From Dyadobacter sp. 676 (GTDB lineage: Bacteria > Bacteroidota > Bacteroidia > Cytophagales > Spirosomataceae): a stretch of DNA of 64,000 nt. Shown one piece after another: positions 50,264 to 58,786 of this stretch (the stretch's first letter is position 1; every line of letters starts with the position of its first letter). The stretch is from positions 5,315,001-5,379,000 of the forward strand of contig NZ_CP159289.1 of assembly GCF_040448675.1 (NCBI RefSeq). Direction: 5' to 3'. The translations under genes and the position numbers were made by a program. The notes beneath the pieces were generated by a model, which was not told the DNA's origin, did no database searches, and saw nothing but the letters and a program-made list of their open reading frames with translations.

Positions 50264-51655
50264 ATGAAAACAATTTCCAAGTCACTGGCGCTATTAATGA
50301 TCTTGCTTGCCGCTATCATGGGTTGCGATAAGCCCGAAGTTCACACGCCATTAATAGATCGGGCAGACTCTACATCCTTTTTATCCAACGAAGTTTCTGT
50401 TCCAATTGCTAAAAAATGGTTTTACGAAGAGTACCTTAAAGAGCAGGAACGCACTGCAACAAACGATTCGAAAAACCTTGTTCGAAATGTTTACTGGGAG
50501 CGCGCTAGGTTTGGCAAAATGGAAAATGGCCAAGACCTGCTTATTATCCCGATCGAGCACCACCAGCCAGGCGAACCTGCGAACGCAGACACCTATCTAT
50601 GGGTTTTCCGCCATAAAGAAAACAAGCTTACAGCCAAGGTAATCGAATACCTCAGTTCGGCAAAAGACAATGACTTCAAGGTTGACATAGAACATTTTTC
50701 CGGCGCGATGACCGTACGAGATTGGAACGGCAAACTGTTAAACGGTTTTACCTACAAGAACAATAAACTTGTTGGCCTTCTTCAAAGTGTGCAGGGCGTC
50801 GAAACGGAAATGGTCAAGGGTGTAAAATCCGGACGGATCGATATGACCATCTGTGATGTTGTCGTCTTTAAAGCCGGCACCTGTACCAACTTCTTTTATG
50901 CTATATGTAAAAATGGCGATTGCACCCCTTTACAGCCCAACAGCACGCCTACTTATTGTGAGTTCTATGAGATCATAGTTCCACAGTGTTATTGGGTCCC
51001 AGATTTTCCCACGCAGCCAAACCCCAACGCCGGTGGTCCATCTGACCTGACGATCACGTCGCCTTCCCAGATGACAATGCCTGGCTCGTCACACCCCGCC
51101 ATCAACCTTCGCAAGCACCTTGACTGCTTCGGCACCAATACAGCGGCATCTACCTATAAGATGACAGTTTATGTAGCCGAACCTATGTCGGGAACCGGGA
51201 AAACGGTAAAAGGATCAAACGTCGGCCATGCTTTTATCGGCCTCGAAAAAACGACGAATGGCGTCATCACGCGGCAGGTTGTTGGCTTTTATCCTAATTC
51301 AATGGGCACTGGTTGGGTGAGCTCGCACGCGGCAAGCAACGGCGGCGACAGCTACACGGTGTCCGCCTCATGGGATCTAGACTATCAAGGATTTACCAGT
51401 GCCATAAACGGCGTAATTTCAGCGTTCGGGATGATGTATGATGTAAATGAGTATAATTGTACTACTGCTGTGGCGTCCGTGGCCGACGCCGTTGGCTTGA
51501 CGTTTCCAAAAACAGAAACGGATTTCCCATTTGGAATCGGGAAAGGGATGTCCCCAGGGCAACTCGGAAAGGATCTGAGAGACCATCAAAGCTCATCCGG
51601 AGACCTTGATCTTGATGGGGGTACCGCGCCGGCAAGTAAAGGACCATGCAACTAA
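50264..51655 (+). CDS. Lipoprotein with papain-like (permuted NlpC/P60 type) C-terminal domain
   Basis: A 463-residue lipoprotein (SLALLMILLAAIMGC, lipobox Cys ~24). Residues ~45-210 form a beta-rich region of unknown type. A Cys-containing linker (CDVVVFKAGTC...CKNGDC) and a Pro/Ser-rich spacer come next. From ~310 on, SNVGHAFIGLEK and later YNCTTAVASVADAVGL give a His-before-Cys order as in circularly permuted NlpC/P60 or LRAT-like hydrolases. It might cleave peptides or amides in the envelope. A three-helix membrane protein follows 11 nt later. The domain assignment is inference from two motifs. Confidence 0.65.
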   Translation: MKTISKSLALLMILLAAIMGCDKPEVHTPLIDRADSTSFLSNEVSVPIAKKWFYEEYLKEQERTATNDSKNLVRNVYWERARFGKMENGQDLLIIPIEHHQPGEPANADTYLWVFRHKENKLTAKVIEYLSSAKDNDFKVDIEHFSGAMTVRDWNGKLLNGFTYKNNKLVGLLQSVQGVETEMVKGVKSGRIDMTICDVVVFKAGTCTNFFYAICKNGDCTPLQPNSTPTYCEFYEIIVPQCYWVPDFPTQPNPNAGGPSDLTITSPSQMTMPGSSHPAINLRKHLDCFGTNTAASTYKMTVYVAEPMSGTGKTVKGSNVGHAFIGLEKTTNGVITRQVVGFYPNSMGTGWVSSHAASNGGDSYTVSASWDLDYQGFTSAINGVISAFGMMYDVNEYNCTTAVASVADAVGLTFPKTETDFPFGIGKGMSPGQLGKDLRDHQSSSGDLDLDGGTAPASKGPCN

Positions 51656-51666
51656 CTCTTTGAACC

Positions 51667-51957
51667 ATGGAAATTCTAATACCCGCAGCAATCTACCTAA
51701 TCGTAGTAAGTTACATCATCGTAAAGCTGCTTAATGGTCTTTATCATAGTGATAAAGATATCATCAGAACGCTCGCGATCGCATTTTCAGGTGTTTTCTT
51801 CGTTTACCTTGCCTGGGAACTTGTGGGATTCTTTCGAAACGAACATGGCAAATCCTTCACTGTCGGCTGGTTCGCATTGGCTAACATGCTTGTGATATCG
51901 TCTACTGTATTTGCGGTCGTATGCTGGATACTGCGGCTGGTGGGAAGGCGGTCGTGA
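51667..51957 (+). CDS. Small three-helix membrane protein, partner of the lipoprotein
   Basis: A 96-residue inner-membrane protein with helices at ~4-24, ~37-58 and ~70-92 (IPAAIYLIVVSYIIVKLL, LAIAFSGVFFVYLAWELVGFF, LANMLVISSTVFAVVCWILRLV). Only 11 nt separate it from the lipoprotein stop, so they form an operon. It could be an immunity or anchoring protein for the putative hydrolase, but no family is recognised. Confidence 0.7.
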   Translation: MEILIPAAIYLIVVSYIIVKLLNGLYHSDKDIIRTLAIAFSGVFFVYLAWELVGFFRNEHGKSFTVGWFALANMLVISSTVFAVVCWILRLVGRRS

Positions 51958-52011
51958 TTTCCAGCAGCCTGTGATAGATACTGGCAGTTCATAAATGGCT
52001 GTTATGGACTG

Positions 52012-52587
52012 TCAGTTATTTTTTCTGTACGCACTCCTGATCCTGCTTAGATGTTCCTGACTGATGCCCAAGTAAGAGGCAACATGGCCCAGCTTCACCC
52101 TTTGAAATACGTCCGGCAGCTGTTGCAGAAGGCGCTCATATCTTTCCTCAGCAGTGCAAAAAGCGAACAGCTTCATCCGCTCATCCAATAGCAAGTAGTT
52201 ATGGGTCACAAGAAGCCTTCCTAACCGCTCTACGACCGGATGTTGCCTGAGGACCAATTCTAATTTGTGATATTGGAGACTGTAAATGTCGGAATCCTCC
52301 AAAAGCTCGATATTGTACATCGAGGGATTGCCCGAAAACAAACTATCTATGGCACTGGCTATCGCCTTTTCGGCAGCAAACCAGGCGGTAACGTCTTTAC
52401 CACTTTTGTAATAGAAAACTCTCACAAGCCCTGAAGCTAAAAAATGGAATTCTTTGCAGACATCTCCATTGGCAAGCAGTAAGCTACCTCGCGGGAGCTC
52501 TCGATGAATGGTTATTGATTCAATCGCTTGCTGCGCCTCTATCGGCAATGTAACGAATGTATTTAGGTAAGAAATAAATGGGTTCAT
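52012..52587 (-). CDS. Crp/Fnr family transcriptional regulator
   Basis: A 191-residue regulator starting MNPFISYLNTF (an ATG at 52617 adds 10 residues). The cyclic-nucleotide-binding-like barrel has LPRGSLLLANGDVCKEFHFLASGLVRVFYY. The C-terminal helix-turn-helix is LGHVASYLGISQEHLSRIRSAYR, with Glu-x-x-Ser-Arg in the recognition helix as in FNR proteins. It has no Cys cluster for Fe-S, so it does not sense oxygen as FNR does. It converges on the small membrane gene. Confidence 0.88.
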   Translation of the reverse strand: MNPFISYLNTFVTLPIEAQQAIESITIHRELPRGSLLLANGDVCKEFHFLASGLVRVFYYKSGKDVTAWFAAEKAIASAIDSLFSGNPSMYNIELLEDSDIYSLQYHKLELVLRQHPVVERLGRLLVTHNYLLLDERMKLFAFCTAEERYERLLQQLPDVFQRVKLGHVASYLGISQEHLSRIRSAYRKNN

Positions 52588-52617
52588 TCTTGCAATCAGC
52601 GTAAGAAGCGCGGCCAT

Positions 52618-53001
52618 GTGATAATAGTGAGGGCGCTTCCTATTTTAAACTTTCCGGTCAAAGCATTTATTGTTACCCGTGGCGACAAACAGCAATCAAA
52701 ACCTTCCCTTGTATTAAAGACGATCATTTGCGGGTTTCATATTTCATCAATATTAGATTAAAGTGCTAACTAAATTTGCTACCCAATTTTGTATTTTCGG
52801 TTTACGGATCACCCAAATCTTTTTCGTCCTTATTCCTCTTCTGAGGAGCCAATGAAATGAATAGCTTTACCAAAATGTGCACTTGTCCAATTCCCACTCA
52901 ATGATTAAGATTTACTCCGCATGGCTCCACCTACCCGGTATAAAGACATCACCATCGCTTACAATTTGGAAGATTAGCTATTCCTGAATAGCCGTCTCTA
53001 G
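52618..53001. other. Non-coding or remnant stretch upstream of the DJ-1 fragment
   Basis: About 380 nt of AT-rich sequence with no open frame that I can assign. It probably holds the promoter of the Crp/Fnr gene on its left and lost coding sequence of the DJ-1-like gene on its right. Confidence 0.5.
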
Positions 53002-53501
53002 TCAAACCGGCGCTTCAATAATGATGCGGCTGCCCAAGCTGCATTTGATAATACCCGCGTGTTTACTGACGTTGACCCACTCGGTTTGATGCCATCTTCT
53101 ATCTCGGGGGACAAAGTCCGCTTTGGGACCTTGCGTCCAATGAATTCAGCGGGCGCTTGATCCTGGATTTCATCACGGCAGCAAAACCAGTCGGCGCGGT
53201 ATGTCATGGCCCGGCTGCGTTGATCAAAGCTGCCGAGTTGCAGCCTGGTTTTTTGAGCGGAAAGCGGATTGCAGCTTTCACCAACACGGAAGAAACGCTG
53301 ACACTGCGAGCGGACAACGTGCCCTACAAATTAGAGACAAGGCCTAAAGAGCTCGGTGCGGACTTTCATAGTGCAACGCTCCCGTTCACAAGTCATGTAG
53401 AAACAGACGGTCTACTGGTAACTGGACAAAACCCGCTATCGGCCGGACCAACGGCCCGGGCGCTTATTAGCCTGCTTGAAGAACAGCGGGTGCATGCTTA
53501 A
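53002..53501 (+). pseudogene. DJ-1/PfpI family protein, 5'-truncated and frameshifted
   Basis: Reads FNNDAAAQAAFDNTRVFTDVDP and then, after one missing base near 53084 in a T run, GFDAIFYLGGQSPLWDLASN, continuing to VGAVCHGPAALI (the nucleophile-elbow Cys of the family) and a full C-terminus at 53501. An in-frame TAG at 52999 precedes it, and the first ~75 residues (with the conserved Glu) are missing. It was a class I glutamine-amidotransferase-like chaperone/glyoxalase. It converges on the glycosylase gene. Confidence 0.75.
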
Positions 53502-53503
53502 CG

Positions 53504-54283
53504 CTATTTGTATAGCTTCTGCTCATCTGTATAATAGGTCTTACGGCCACCGACAGTGGCCGTAAGAATTTCAGCCCCGCCAGGGCTCCTTTCTTTGTTG
53601 GGATTATGAATCTCTAGAAAATCCCTGATTTCACCACTAATAATATCCGGGTGCTTTTTGACAATAGCATCTTCTGCACGCTTCAGAACCTGGCCAATCA
53701 CCGAGCTCAACTTCCTTACAACATCATCAGGAATTTTACCGGCGATAGATTCGGGATTGATCTTCGCTTTCCAAAGTATCTCATCGGCATACGCATTGCC
53801 TATCCCGGCGATGACTTTCTGATCCATCAAAATGGATTTGATCTTCGCACGACTCCTTTCAAGCTTCGCGGTCAGCCAACTGGCGGTCAGCTCATCTGAA
53901 AGTGCATCGACGGCCCGGCTTGACTCGGGATTCAACAGTAAGTGCGCTGCCTTTTGAAAGTCGGTTAAGTAGAGTGTGTTGTTATCGAACCGGAGCTCTG
54001 CGATTACGTGTTTCGGTGGCTCCGCATTGCGAGCCTCTAGAACCAGTTTACCATGAAGCATTAGGTGCATAAGTAATTGGGCGTTCTTGGCAAAGTCGAA
54101 GCATAGCTGCTTTCCAACTCTGCGCACTTCGCGAAGCTTTTTGCCGGAAAGCACCTCGTTGAGCTCCTTTTTAGAAACCTTCACTTTCGAGGTATGCAGC
54201 AAGGTAACCTTTTCCAGCTTGCTGCCTTTCAGTGTCTTTGTCAGGTTTCTGGCAAATACCTGCAGATCTGGGAGCTCGGGCAT
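53504..54283 (-). CDS. Fpg/Nei-like DNA glycosylase without classical zinc finger
   Basis: A 259-residue base-excision enzyme. It begins MPELPDLQVFARNL: Pro2 and Glu3 (the catalytic pair of Fpg/Nei) are present, with Asp at position 6. The helix-two-turn-helix is VIAGIGNAYADEILWKAKINPE. At the C-terminus the expected CxxC...CxxC finger is replaced by GGRKTYYTDEQKLYK, with no Cys, as in zinc-less members. It removes oxidised bases. It is 2 nt downstream of the DUF3606 gene and belongs to the leftward repair group. Confidence 0.9.
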   Translation of the reverse strand: MPELPDLQVFARNLTKTLKGSKLEKVTLLHTSKVKVSKKELNEVLSGKKLREVRRVGKQLCFDFAKNAQLLMHLMLHGKLVLEARNAEPPKHVIAELRFDNNTLYLTDFQKAAHLLLNPESSRAVDALSDELTASWLTAKLERSRAKIKSILMDQKVIAGIGNAYADEILWKAKINPESIAGKIPDDVVRKLSSVIGQVLKRAEDAIVKKHPDIISGEIRDFLEIHNPNKERSPGGAEILTATVGGRKTYYTDEQKLYK

Positions 54284-54285
54284 AG

Positions 54286-54471
54286 CTACTTGCTTTGACG
54301 TTTGAGATACTCTTCGACTTTCGACCTTTCATTGCCGACGGCCTTTATCGCATCCAAAACGTCTTGCCTGCTAACACCGTGCTCCTTCGCTACGTAATCG
54401 AGTTCATACTCTTCATCGGCGGCGATCCGGTTACGGTCGCGGAAGTCTCTTTTTGATTTATCGTCTGCCAT
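54286..54471 (-). CDS. DUF3606 domain protein
   Basis: A 61-residue soluble protein: MADDKSKRDFRDRNRIAADEEYELDYVAKEHGVSRQDV...VGNERSKVEEYL, the usual length and pattern of DUF3606 (KxxxGxxDRxRI...YEVxYxxxKxGVSxxxL). Function is unknown. Two nt separate it from the glycosylase, so they are cotranscribed. Confidence 0.88.
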   Translation of the reverse strand: MADDKSKRDFRDRNRIAADEEYELDYVAKEHGVSRQDVLDAIKAVGNERSKVEEYLKRQSK

Positions 54472-54491
54472 AACTTAAGTTTTTATGTCCA

Positions 54492-54504
54492 ACAATTGAC
54501 ATCG
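54492..54504 (-). promoter_or_regulatory. Possible third copy of the repair-island operator
   Basis: ACAATTGACATCG resembles the ACAATTGGTATCA repeats of the lexA-imuA region (10 of 13 bases), 21 nt before the DUF3606 start. Weak evidence; it could be chance. Confidence 0.3.
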
Positions 54505-54545
54505 GCGAATGTTCAGGCAAAAATTGTGCTAATGGTCAGCCATAG

Positions 54546-56576
54546 CTATCTATGCAAGAAAAATAGTAGTTTCTCCGCGTTCCTAGCGGCGATTTTCGCG
54601 TCCAGGACCGAAGAAAATATATCGCCTTTCTTTTCCAGCCGTTTGAATATGGTGTCCTTGTTGTAAGCATAGCGATCGAGCGTTGGCGTAACTTCCCGCC
54701 AGTCCAGCGGGGTGCTTACCGTAGGCTGGTGGTAAGGACGAATGCAGTAGGGTGCAGCCAGCGTGTCGGCATAGTCATTCTGATTGGCGTCTATATAGAC
54801 CCGGTCACCACGTAGGCTGATCGTTTCGCTTCTGGTACTGATCGCCTTAACAAGTGGGTGGATTTGATCGGCCAGAGCGTTAGCAATGATACGGCTCTGT
54901 GTGAAATCGAACCCCTGGCAAGGAATATAAATGTGTAACCCTGTCTTACCCGAGGTTTTGATCAGCGATTTTACTTTATGGCTCGCCAACACGTCTTTTG
55001 CTGCCAAAGCCACATCGACGGCTTTTTTAAATCCAGCCTCTTCCGAACCTGAATCCCCTTTGCTGACGGTCGGGTCCAGGTCCAGCCAAATGTAATCCGG
55101 AGTCTCCGGCGCCTCGGTCCTGGATGCCCATGTGTTGATATCCACGCAGCCGCAATCGACCATAAACAGCAGCGTTTCCAGGTTGTTGCACACCAGGTAG
55201 TCAATCCGGTTTCGTTTTCCTGCTTTGGCGACTCTCCGCTTATCGGTAAAAATGTCTGCACAAGCCGGCTGGCGGTTCTCCATGTCTTTTATAAAGGTGG
55301 TCGGACCGCCGGCATGGGTAAGCTTTAAGTTGAGCGACTGCGGTCTATCGGCAAGATGTGGTAAAATGTAATGAGCAACCCGATTGTAATACAGTGCCAG
55401 GTCACCCTTAGCCACACCGGACCATATTTCACGCTCAATGTCATGTAATTGTATCCTGCAGTGCTCAAGGTCAAAGTCTGTTACCTCCTTGCCTTCATAG
55501 CTTTCGTCGACGCGCCGCCAGTTACTGCCTTCATTCAGGTAGGTTTTCTTTTTGGCTGAGGCTGTTTTCTGTTTACGGGTTGACACCCGATTCTGCGTTT
55601 CTTCTGCTTCGGCCTCGATAATCTCTGTCTCTTTGGGCACCTCACGGACGACATCCTTAGCCTTTTTATCTTTACGAAAACCAAGAAAGGTTGCGGGCTT
55701 GCGAATCCTGCCGGACTTTGTCCAAGTAGCAAACTCAAAATTTGCTACCAGCTCCGGGCGGACATAGTGCATAACCGCGCCCTTTGTATCCAGGATAGGA
55801 TTTGCAAAGGGCGATTTGTCTATTTCCAAAGCCTTGAGCTTTTTTAGGATTTCGGGCATTTCTTTGTCCTTGTAGCCTCCACCGCTGCGGCCTATCCAGA
55901 TAAACTTGCCGTTTTCATAGGCACCGAAAAGCAAACTTTTGAAAGATCGTGATTTTGTCGATTCCGCCCAGGCACCGATGACAAATTCCTGCCGCTTCCT
56001 TGTCGGAATCTTCAGCCAGTCGTTGCCCCGTTCACCCTGGGCGTAAACACTGTCTTTTCTTTTGGCGACAATCCCTTCCAGGTTTTCTGCCAATATCTGT
56101 TCATACAAAGCTTTGCCATCATCGAAGCTCTCACTGAATTTCAATACCGGCTGATCCTTGATAACGGACCTTAATAGTTCCTTTCGTTTGGTCAGCGGCA
56201 AGTCCATTAGACTTTTACCGTCCATCCACAGCAGGTCAAAGACACAATAGCTGATCGGTGTGTTGTGGCCATTGTACTTTTGCAGCGCATCAAAATCTGG
56301 TTTGCCCTCCTGGTTAAAAACAACAACCTCGCCATCAATGACTACGTCATGTTTAAGCGCTTTAAGCGCCTGCTCAACCGGTGGATACTTCGCCGTATAG
56401 TTGAGGCCGCTTCGCGAGTCCATCCGGACTTTTTCCGACTTTACGTAGGATACGATCCGGTAGCCGTCCCATTTCACTTCAAAAAGATAGTCAGGTAAGC
56501 TTGGCACCTCCTTTACCAGTGTGCATAACATTGGATCGATGCGTTCCGGCATTGGGTCTTTCTTGCGCTTTACCAT
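54546..56576 (-). CDS. ligD: LigD-type ATP-dependent DNA ligase/polymerase
   Basis: A 676-residue two-domain protein. The ligase comes first: nucleotidyl Lys in EVKWDGYR (Lys35), VIDGEVVVF, EGIVAKRKDSVY and WLKIPTRKRQE, then the OB domain. After a basic linker (~335-360) comes the archaeo-eukaryotic primase-type polymerase, with IDYLVCNN, DYIWLDLDPT (metal Asp pair) and SGKTGLHIYIPC. The 3'-phosphoesterase domain found on many LigD proteins is absent. It would act in non-homologous end joining, but no ku gene is in the window. Its start overlaps the end of the HicB-like gene by 7 nt. Confidence 0.93.
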   Translation of the reverse strand: MVKRKKDPMPERIDPMLCTLVKEVPSLPDYLFEVKWDGYRIVSYVKSEKVRMDSRSGLNYTAKYPPVEQALKALKHDVVIDGEVVVFNQEGKPDFDALQKYNGHNTPISYCVFDLLWMDGKSLMDLPLTKRKELLRSVIKDQPVLKFSESFDDGKALYEQILAENLEGIVAKRKDSVYAQGERGNDWLKIPTRKRQEFVIGAWAESTKSRSFKSLLFGAYENGKFIWIGRSGGGYKDKEMPEILKKLKALEIDKSPFANPILDTKGAVMHYVRPELVANFEFATWTKSGRIRKPATFLGFRKDKKAKDVVREVPKETEIIEAEAEETQNRVSTRKQKTASAKKKTYLNEGSNWRRVDESYEGKEVTDFDLEHCRIQLHDIEREIWSGVAKGDLALYYNRVAHYILPHLADRPQSLNLKLTHAGGPTTFIKDMENRQPACADIFTDKRRVAKAGKRNRIDYLVCNNLETLLFMVDCGCVDINTWASRTEAPETPDYIWLDLDPTVSKGDSGSEEAGFKKAVDVALAAKDVLASHKVKSLIKTSGKTGLHIYIPCQGFDFTQSRIIANALADQIHPLVKAISTRSETISLRGDRVYIDANQNDYADTLAAPYCIRPYHQPTVSTPLDWREVTPTLDRYAYNKDTIFKRLEKKGDIFSSVLDAKIAARNAEKLLFFLHR

Positions 56577-56866
56577 ACGTCGTCCTTTGAGATATTTAGC
56601 GTATCTATAGCGTATTGAGCTATGTCATCTGAGATGCTCGCGTTTTCTATACGCTCGCGCAGGTGTGCTTCCCAATCATTCATTGCGGCCTCAGCCGTGT
56701 TACCGCAACCAAATATTCCTTCCTGGGGATCAGGGCCGAGCAGGCAACAGAAATCCGTCCCCTCTCGCCAAATAACCGGTCGCAGTTCCTTTACCCGATG
56801 TGACAGGCCTTCCGATTCAAAATCGACGGGAACCTGCATTTCCTGTGGTATATCCATCTGTTTCAT
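56570..56866 (-). CDS. HicB-like small protein upstream of ligD
   Basis: A 98-residue protein: REGTDFCCLLGPDPQEGIFGCGNTAEAAMNDWEAHLRERIEN resembles a HicB-type fold (product GCG-T.eeAm.dwe). The second half is helical and acidic. The stop lies inside the ligD start, giving a 7-nt overlap and translational coupling. There is no HicA toxin next to it. Whether it is a solitary regulator or a LigD accessory protein is open. Confidence 0.65.
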   Translation of the reverse strand: MKQMDIPQEMQVPVDFESEGLSHRVKELRPVIWREGTDFCCLLGPDPQEGIFGCGNTAEAAMNDWEAHLRERIENASISDDIAQYAIDTLNISKDDVW

Positions 56867-57049
56867 AACTAGCTCATTTTAGAATGAAAACAATACTGGC
56901 ACATCTTTGTTGTGATGCAACAAGCGTACCAGTCCAAGACCTTTAATCCGGAGGTTCGTATCTATTAAGTCAACATTCCTCAGGCGATGTCAACTCTTGT
57001 ATTTCTGGAACACTTTTTAACTTCTTCTACTTACGTTTAAAGGACTAAT

Positions 57050-57358
57050 ATGCTGCTACTCCAAATGCTATTGCCAATCAAGGATGAGAAGGGCGATCCT
57101 TTCCCAGGACACTACTTTGCAGACCTTCGGGAAGAGTTGGCGACCAAGTTCGGCGGGATAACGATTTATAGCCGCTCACCTGCCAAAGGTCTTTGGAAAG
57201 AATCAGGCAGCTCTCTTGTAACAGATGAAATGATCATTTACGAAATATTGATGCAGGAAGTAGACTTACCTTATTGGCAAGGACAAAAAATGAGGCTTCA
57301 AGAGCTGCTGCGTCAGGATGAGATCTTGATGCGGTACCATGAAGTAGCCACGATATAG
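57050..57358 (+). CDS. Conserved small protein of unknown function
   Basis: A 102-residue soluble protein: LPIKDEKGDPFPGHYFADLREELATKFGGITIYSRSPAKGLWKE...DEMIIYEILMQE. The pattern (LREEL.ekFGG.T.ysr.PAkGlWk) looks like a compact alpha/beta domain, and I recall similar short proteins in other bacteria without a known role. No signal peptide or membrane segment. It converges on the AlkB gene within the repair island. Confidence 0.7.
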   Translation: MLLLQMLLPIKDEKGDPFPGHYFADLREELATKFGGITIYSRSPAKGLWKESGSSLVTDEMIIYEILMQEVDLPYWQGQKMRLQELLRQDEILMRYHEVATI

Positions 57359-57364
57359 AGCTCA

Positions 57365-57964
57365 TTAAACATGCGTCTTTCTAAATGTCAGATTGATCCG
57401 GGCGGTCATAGGAGTACTTGATTTCGCGATCCTGTGCTCCCAATATTTTTGAAGATCGGCTTTCATGAGTAATAGAGAGCCGTGTTCGAGCGCAATGGAA
57501 TACCGCTGGCTATGATTGTCCTTACTCCTGAAGTCGAAATTGCGTACCTGTCCAAGGCTCACCGAGGCAATATCGGTTTTGACGCCAGGGATTGTGTCCT
57601 TATCAGCGTGCCAGGCGACACTATCGTTACCGTCCCGGTAATAATTTAGTAGCACGCCATCAAACCGGATGCCGGTCACAACCATGATCCTTTGCCTGAG
57701 TGATTGCAGTTCCGCGGTCATTGGCCTCGGTGTCCTGACATCATTCTCCCTGATCGGCCTCGGTCCATACCAGGCGCAAAGGCGCGGCGTCACAATCTCT
57801 TTGTCATACATTATCACTTTATGTTGTTCCCAGGGGACTGTTGTTAAGAAGAGCTTCAGCAGCCTGCTTGCCTCGCTCTCATTGATAAAGCCCGGTGTAT
57901 ATTGCATTAAATGCTGCGGCAGCCGGAGCTGCTGTTGATCATCAAATAGTTTGAACTGCATCAC
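57365..57964 (-). CDS. AlkB-like Fe(II)/2-oxoglutarate dioxygenase
   Basis: A 199-residue enzyme of DNA alkylation repair. The iron site is WHADKD (His-x-Asp) with a distal His in YWEHRIAKS, and RINLTFR carries the 2-oxoglutarate-binding Arg residues. RLCAWYGPRP and GVLLNYYRDGNDSVAWH are the usual substrate and core strands. It demethylates alkylated bases. Its ATG overlaps the stop of the LexA-like repressor (ATGA), so it is under the same promoter and translationally coupled. An RNA- or protein-directed AlkB homologue is less likely in this context. Confidence 0.92.
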   Translation of the reverse strand: MMQFKLFDDQQQLRLPQHLMQYTPGFINESEASRLLKLFLTTVPWEQHKVIMYDKEIVTPRLCAWYGPRPIRENDVRTPRPMTAELQSLRQRIMVVTGIRFDGVLLNYYRDGNDSVAWHADKDTIPGVKTDIASVSLGQVRNFDFRSKDNHSQRYSIALEHGSLLLMKADLQKYWEHRIAKSSTPMTARINLTFRKTHV

Positions 57965-58776
57965 TTCTCTACCTTTTCTTCTATTTTACTTAATCGCTTC
58001 AACACCTCACTTAACGTATGGGATATGTGTTGAACATCAGCAACCGGCTCCGGAATCGCCTTGGACTGATAGCTGTGGTACTTCCAGATTTCAAGCACTT
58101 CTTTAATTTCCACCTCATAAGGCTTGTATTGCGGATTGAGGGATTCCAAAAGAAGTGATCTCTTTTCAGCATTAACCGTTACTTTTTTGAAAACAAAGTC
58201 CTGCTCGCCTTTGAGAATGACGATGCATAAAGTTCCGGCCTTTATCGCTGTCCAATCCTCCGCAAACTGACAGAGAACATCTGCACCCTCGGGCAAGGGC
58301 AGCATCGAATCGCCTGATGTCGGAAACATCCTGAACGTGCCTGAGGGAAGGTTAGGAAAGGAAAACTTAGGCAGCGCAGCAATATATTCCGGGTTCGCAT
58401 GCCCGTCACGGTATCCCGCCTTGGCCTTCACCGGCACATACTCAACATTTTCCTTATTGGCTTTGTCGACGGTGATCGCAAGTATCCGCAGATTACTTCC
58501 GGCCAGGTAGACATCGTTGCCCGCCTGAAGGTCCCGTAGCTTCAATTCCCCAAGCTTGGAGATATCTATCCGCATCAGCGTGTCGATGCTAAGCCGGAAA
58601 TAGTCAGAGAATTTGAAATAATCCTCCGGCTGCGGGGCGGCTGTCCTTCCGGATTCCAAGGCATGTAATTTCACCCGCGTCATAAAAAGCTCGTCAGCAA
58701 GCTCTTGCTGCGTTTTTCTCTTTCGCTCCCGGAGAAATTTAATGTTCTGTGCAAAAAAATATTTTGGAGGATTCAT
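57961..58776 (-). CDS. LexA/S24-type repressor with XRE helix-turn-helix
   Basis: A 271-residue regulator. Residues ~10-65 are an XRE HTH (NIKFLRERKRKTQQELADELFMTRVKLHALESGR). After a linker comes an S24 peptidase fold: VKAKAGYRDGH supplies an Ala-Gly cleavage site, TSGDSMLP the catalytic Ser, and the VILKGEQDFVFKKV region the Lys. A short coiled coil ends the protein. It should self-cleave upon RecA-ssDNA activation and derepress its targets. It is divergent from imuA, with two direct repeats in the gap, and coupled to AlkB. Confidence 0.9.
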   Translation of the reverse strand: MNPPKYFFAQNIKFLRERKRKTQQELADELFMTRVKLHALESGRTAAPQPEDYFKFSDYFRLSIDTLMRIDISKLGELKLRDLQAGNDVYLAGSNLRILAITVDKANKENVEYVPVKAKAGYRDGHANPEYIAALPKFSFPNLPSGTFRMFPTSGDSMLPLPEGADVLCQFAEDWTAIKAGTLCIVILKGEQDFVFKKVTVNAEKRSLLLESLNPQYKPYEVEIKEVLEIWKYHSYQSKAIPEPVADVQHISHTLSEVLKRLSKIEEKVEK

Positions 58777-58786
58777 CGAGTTTAGC

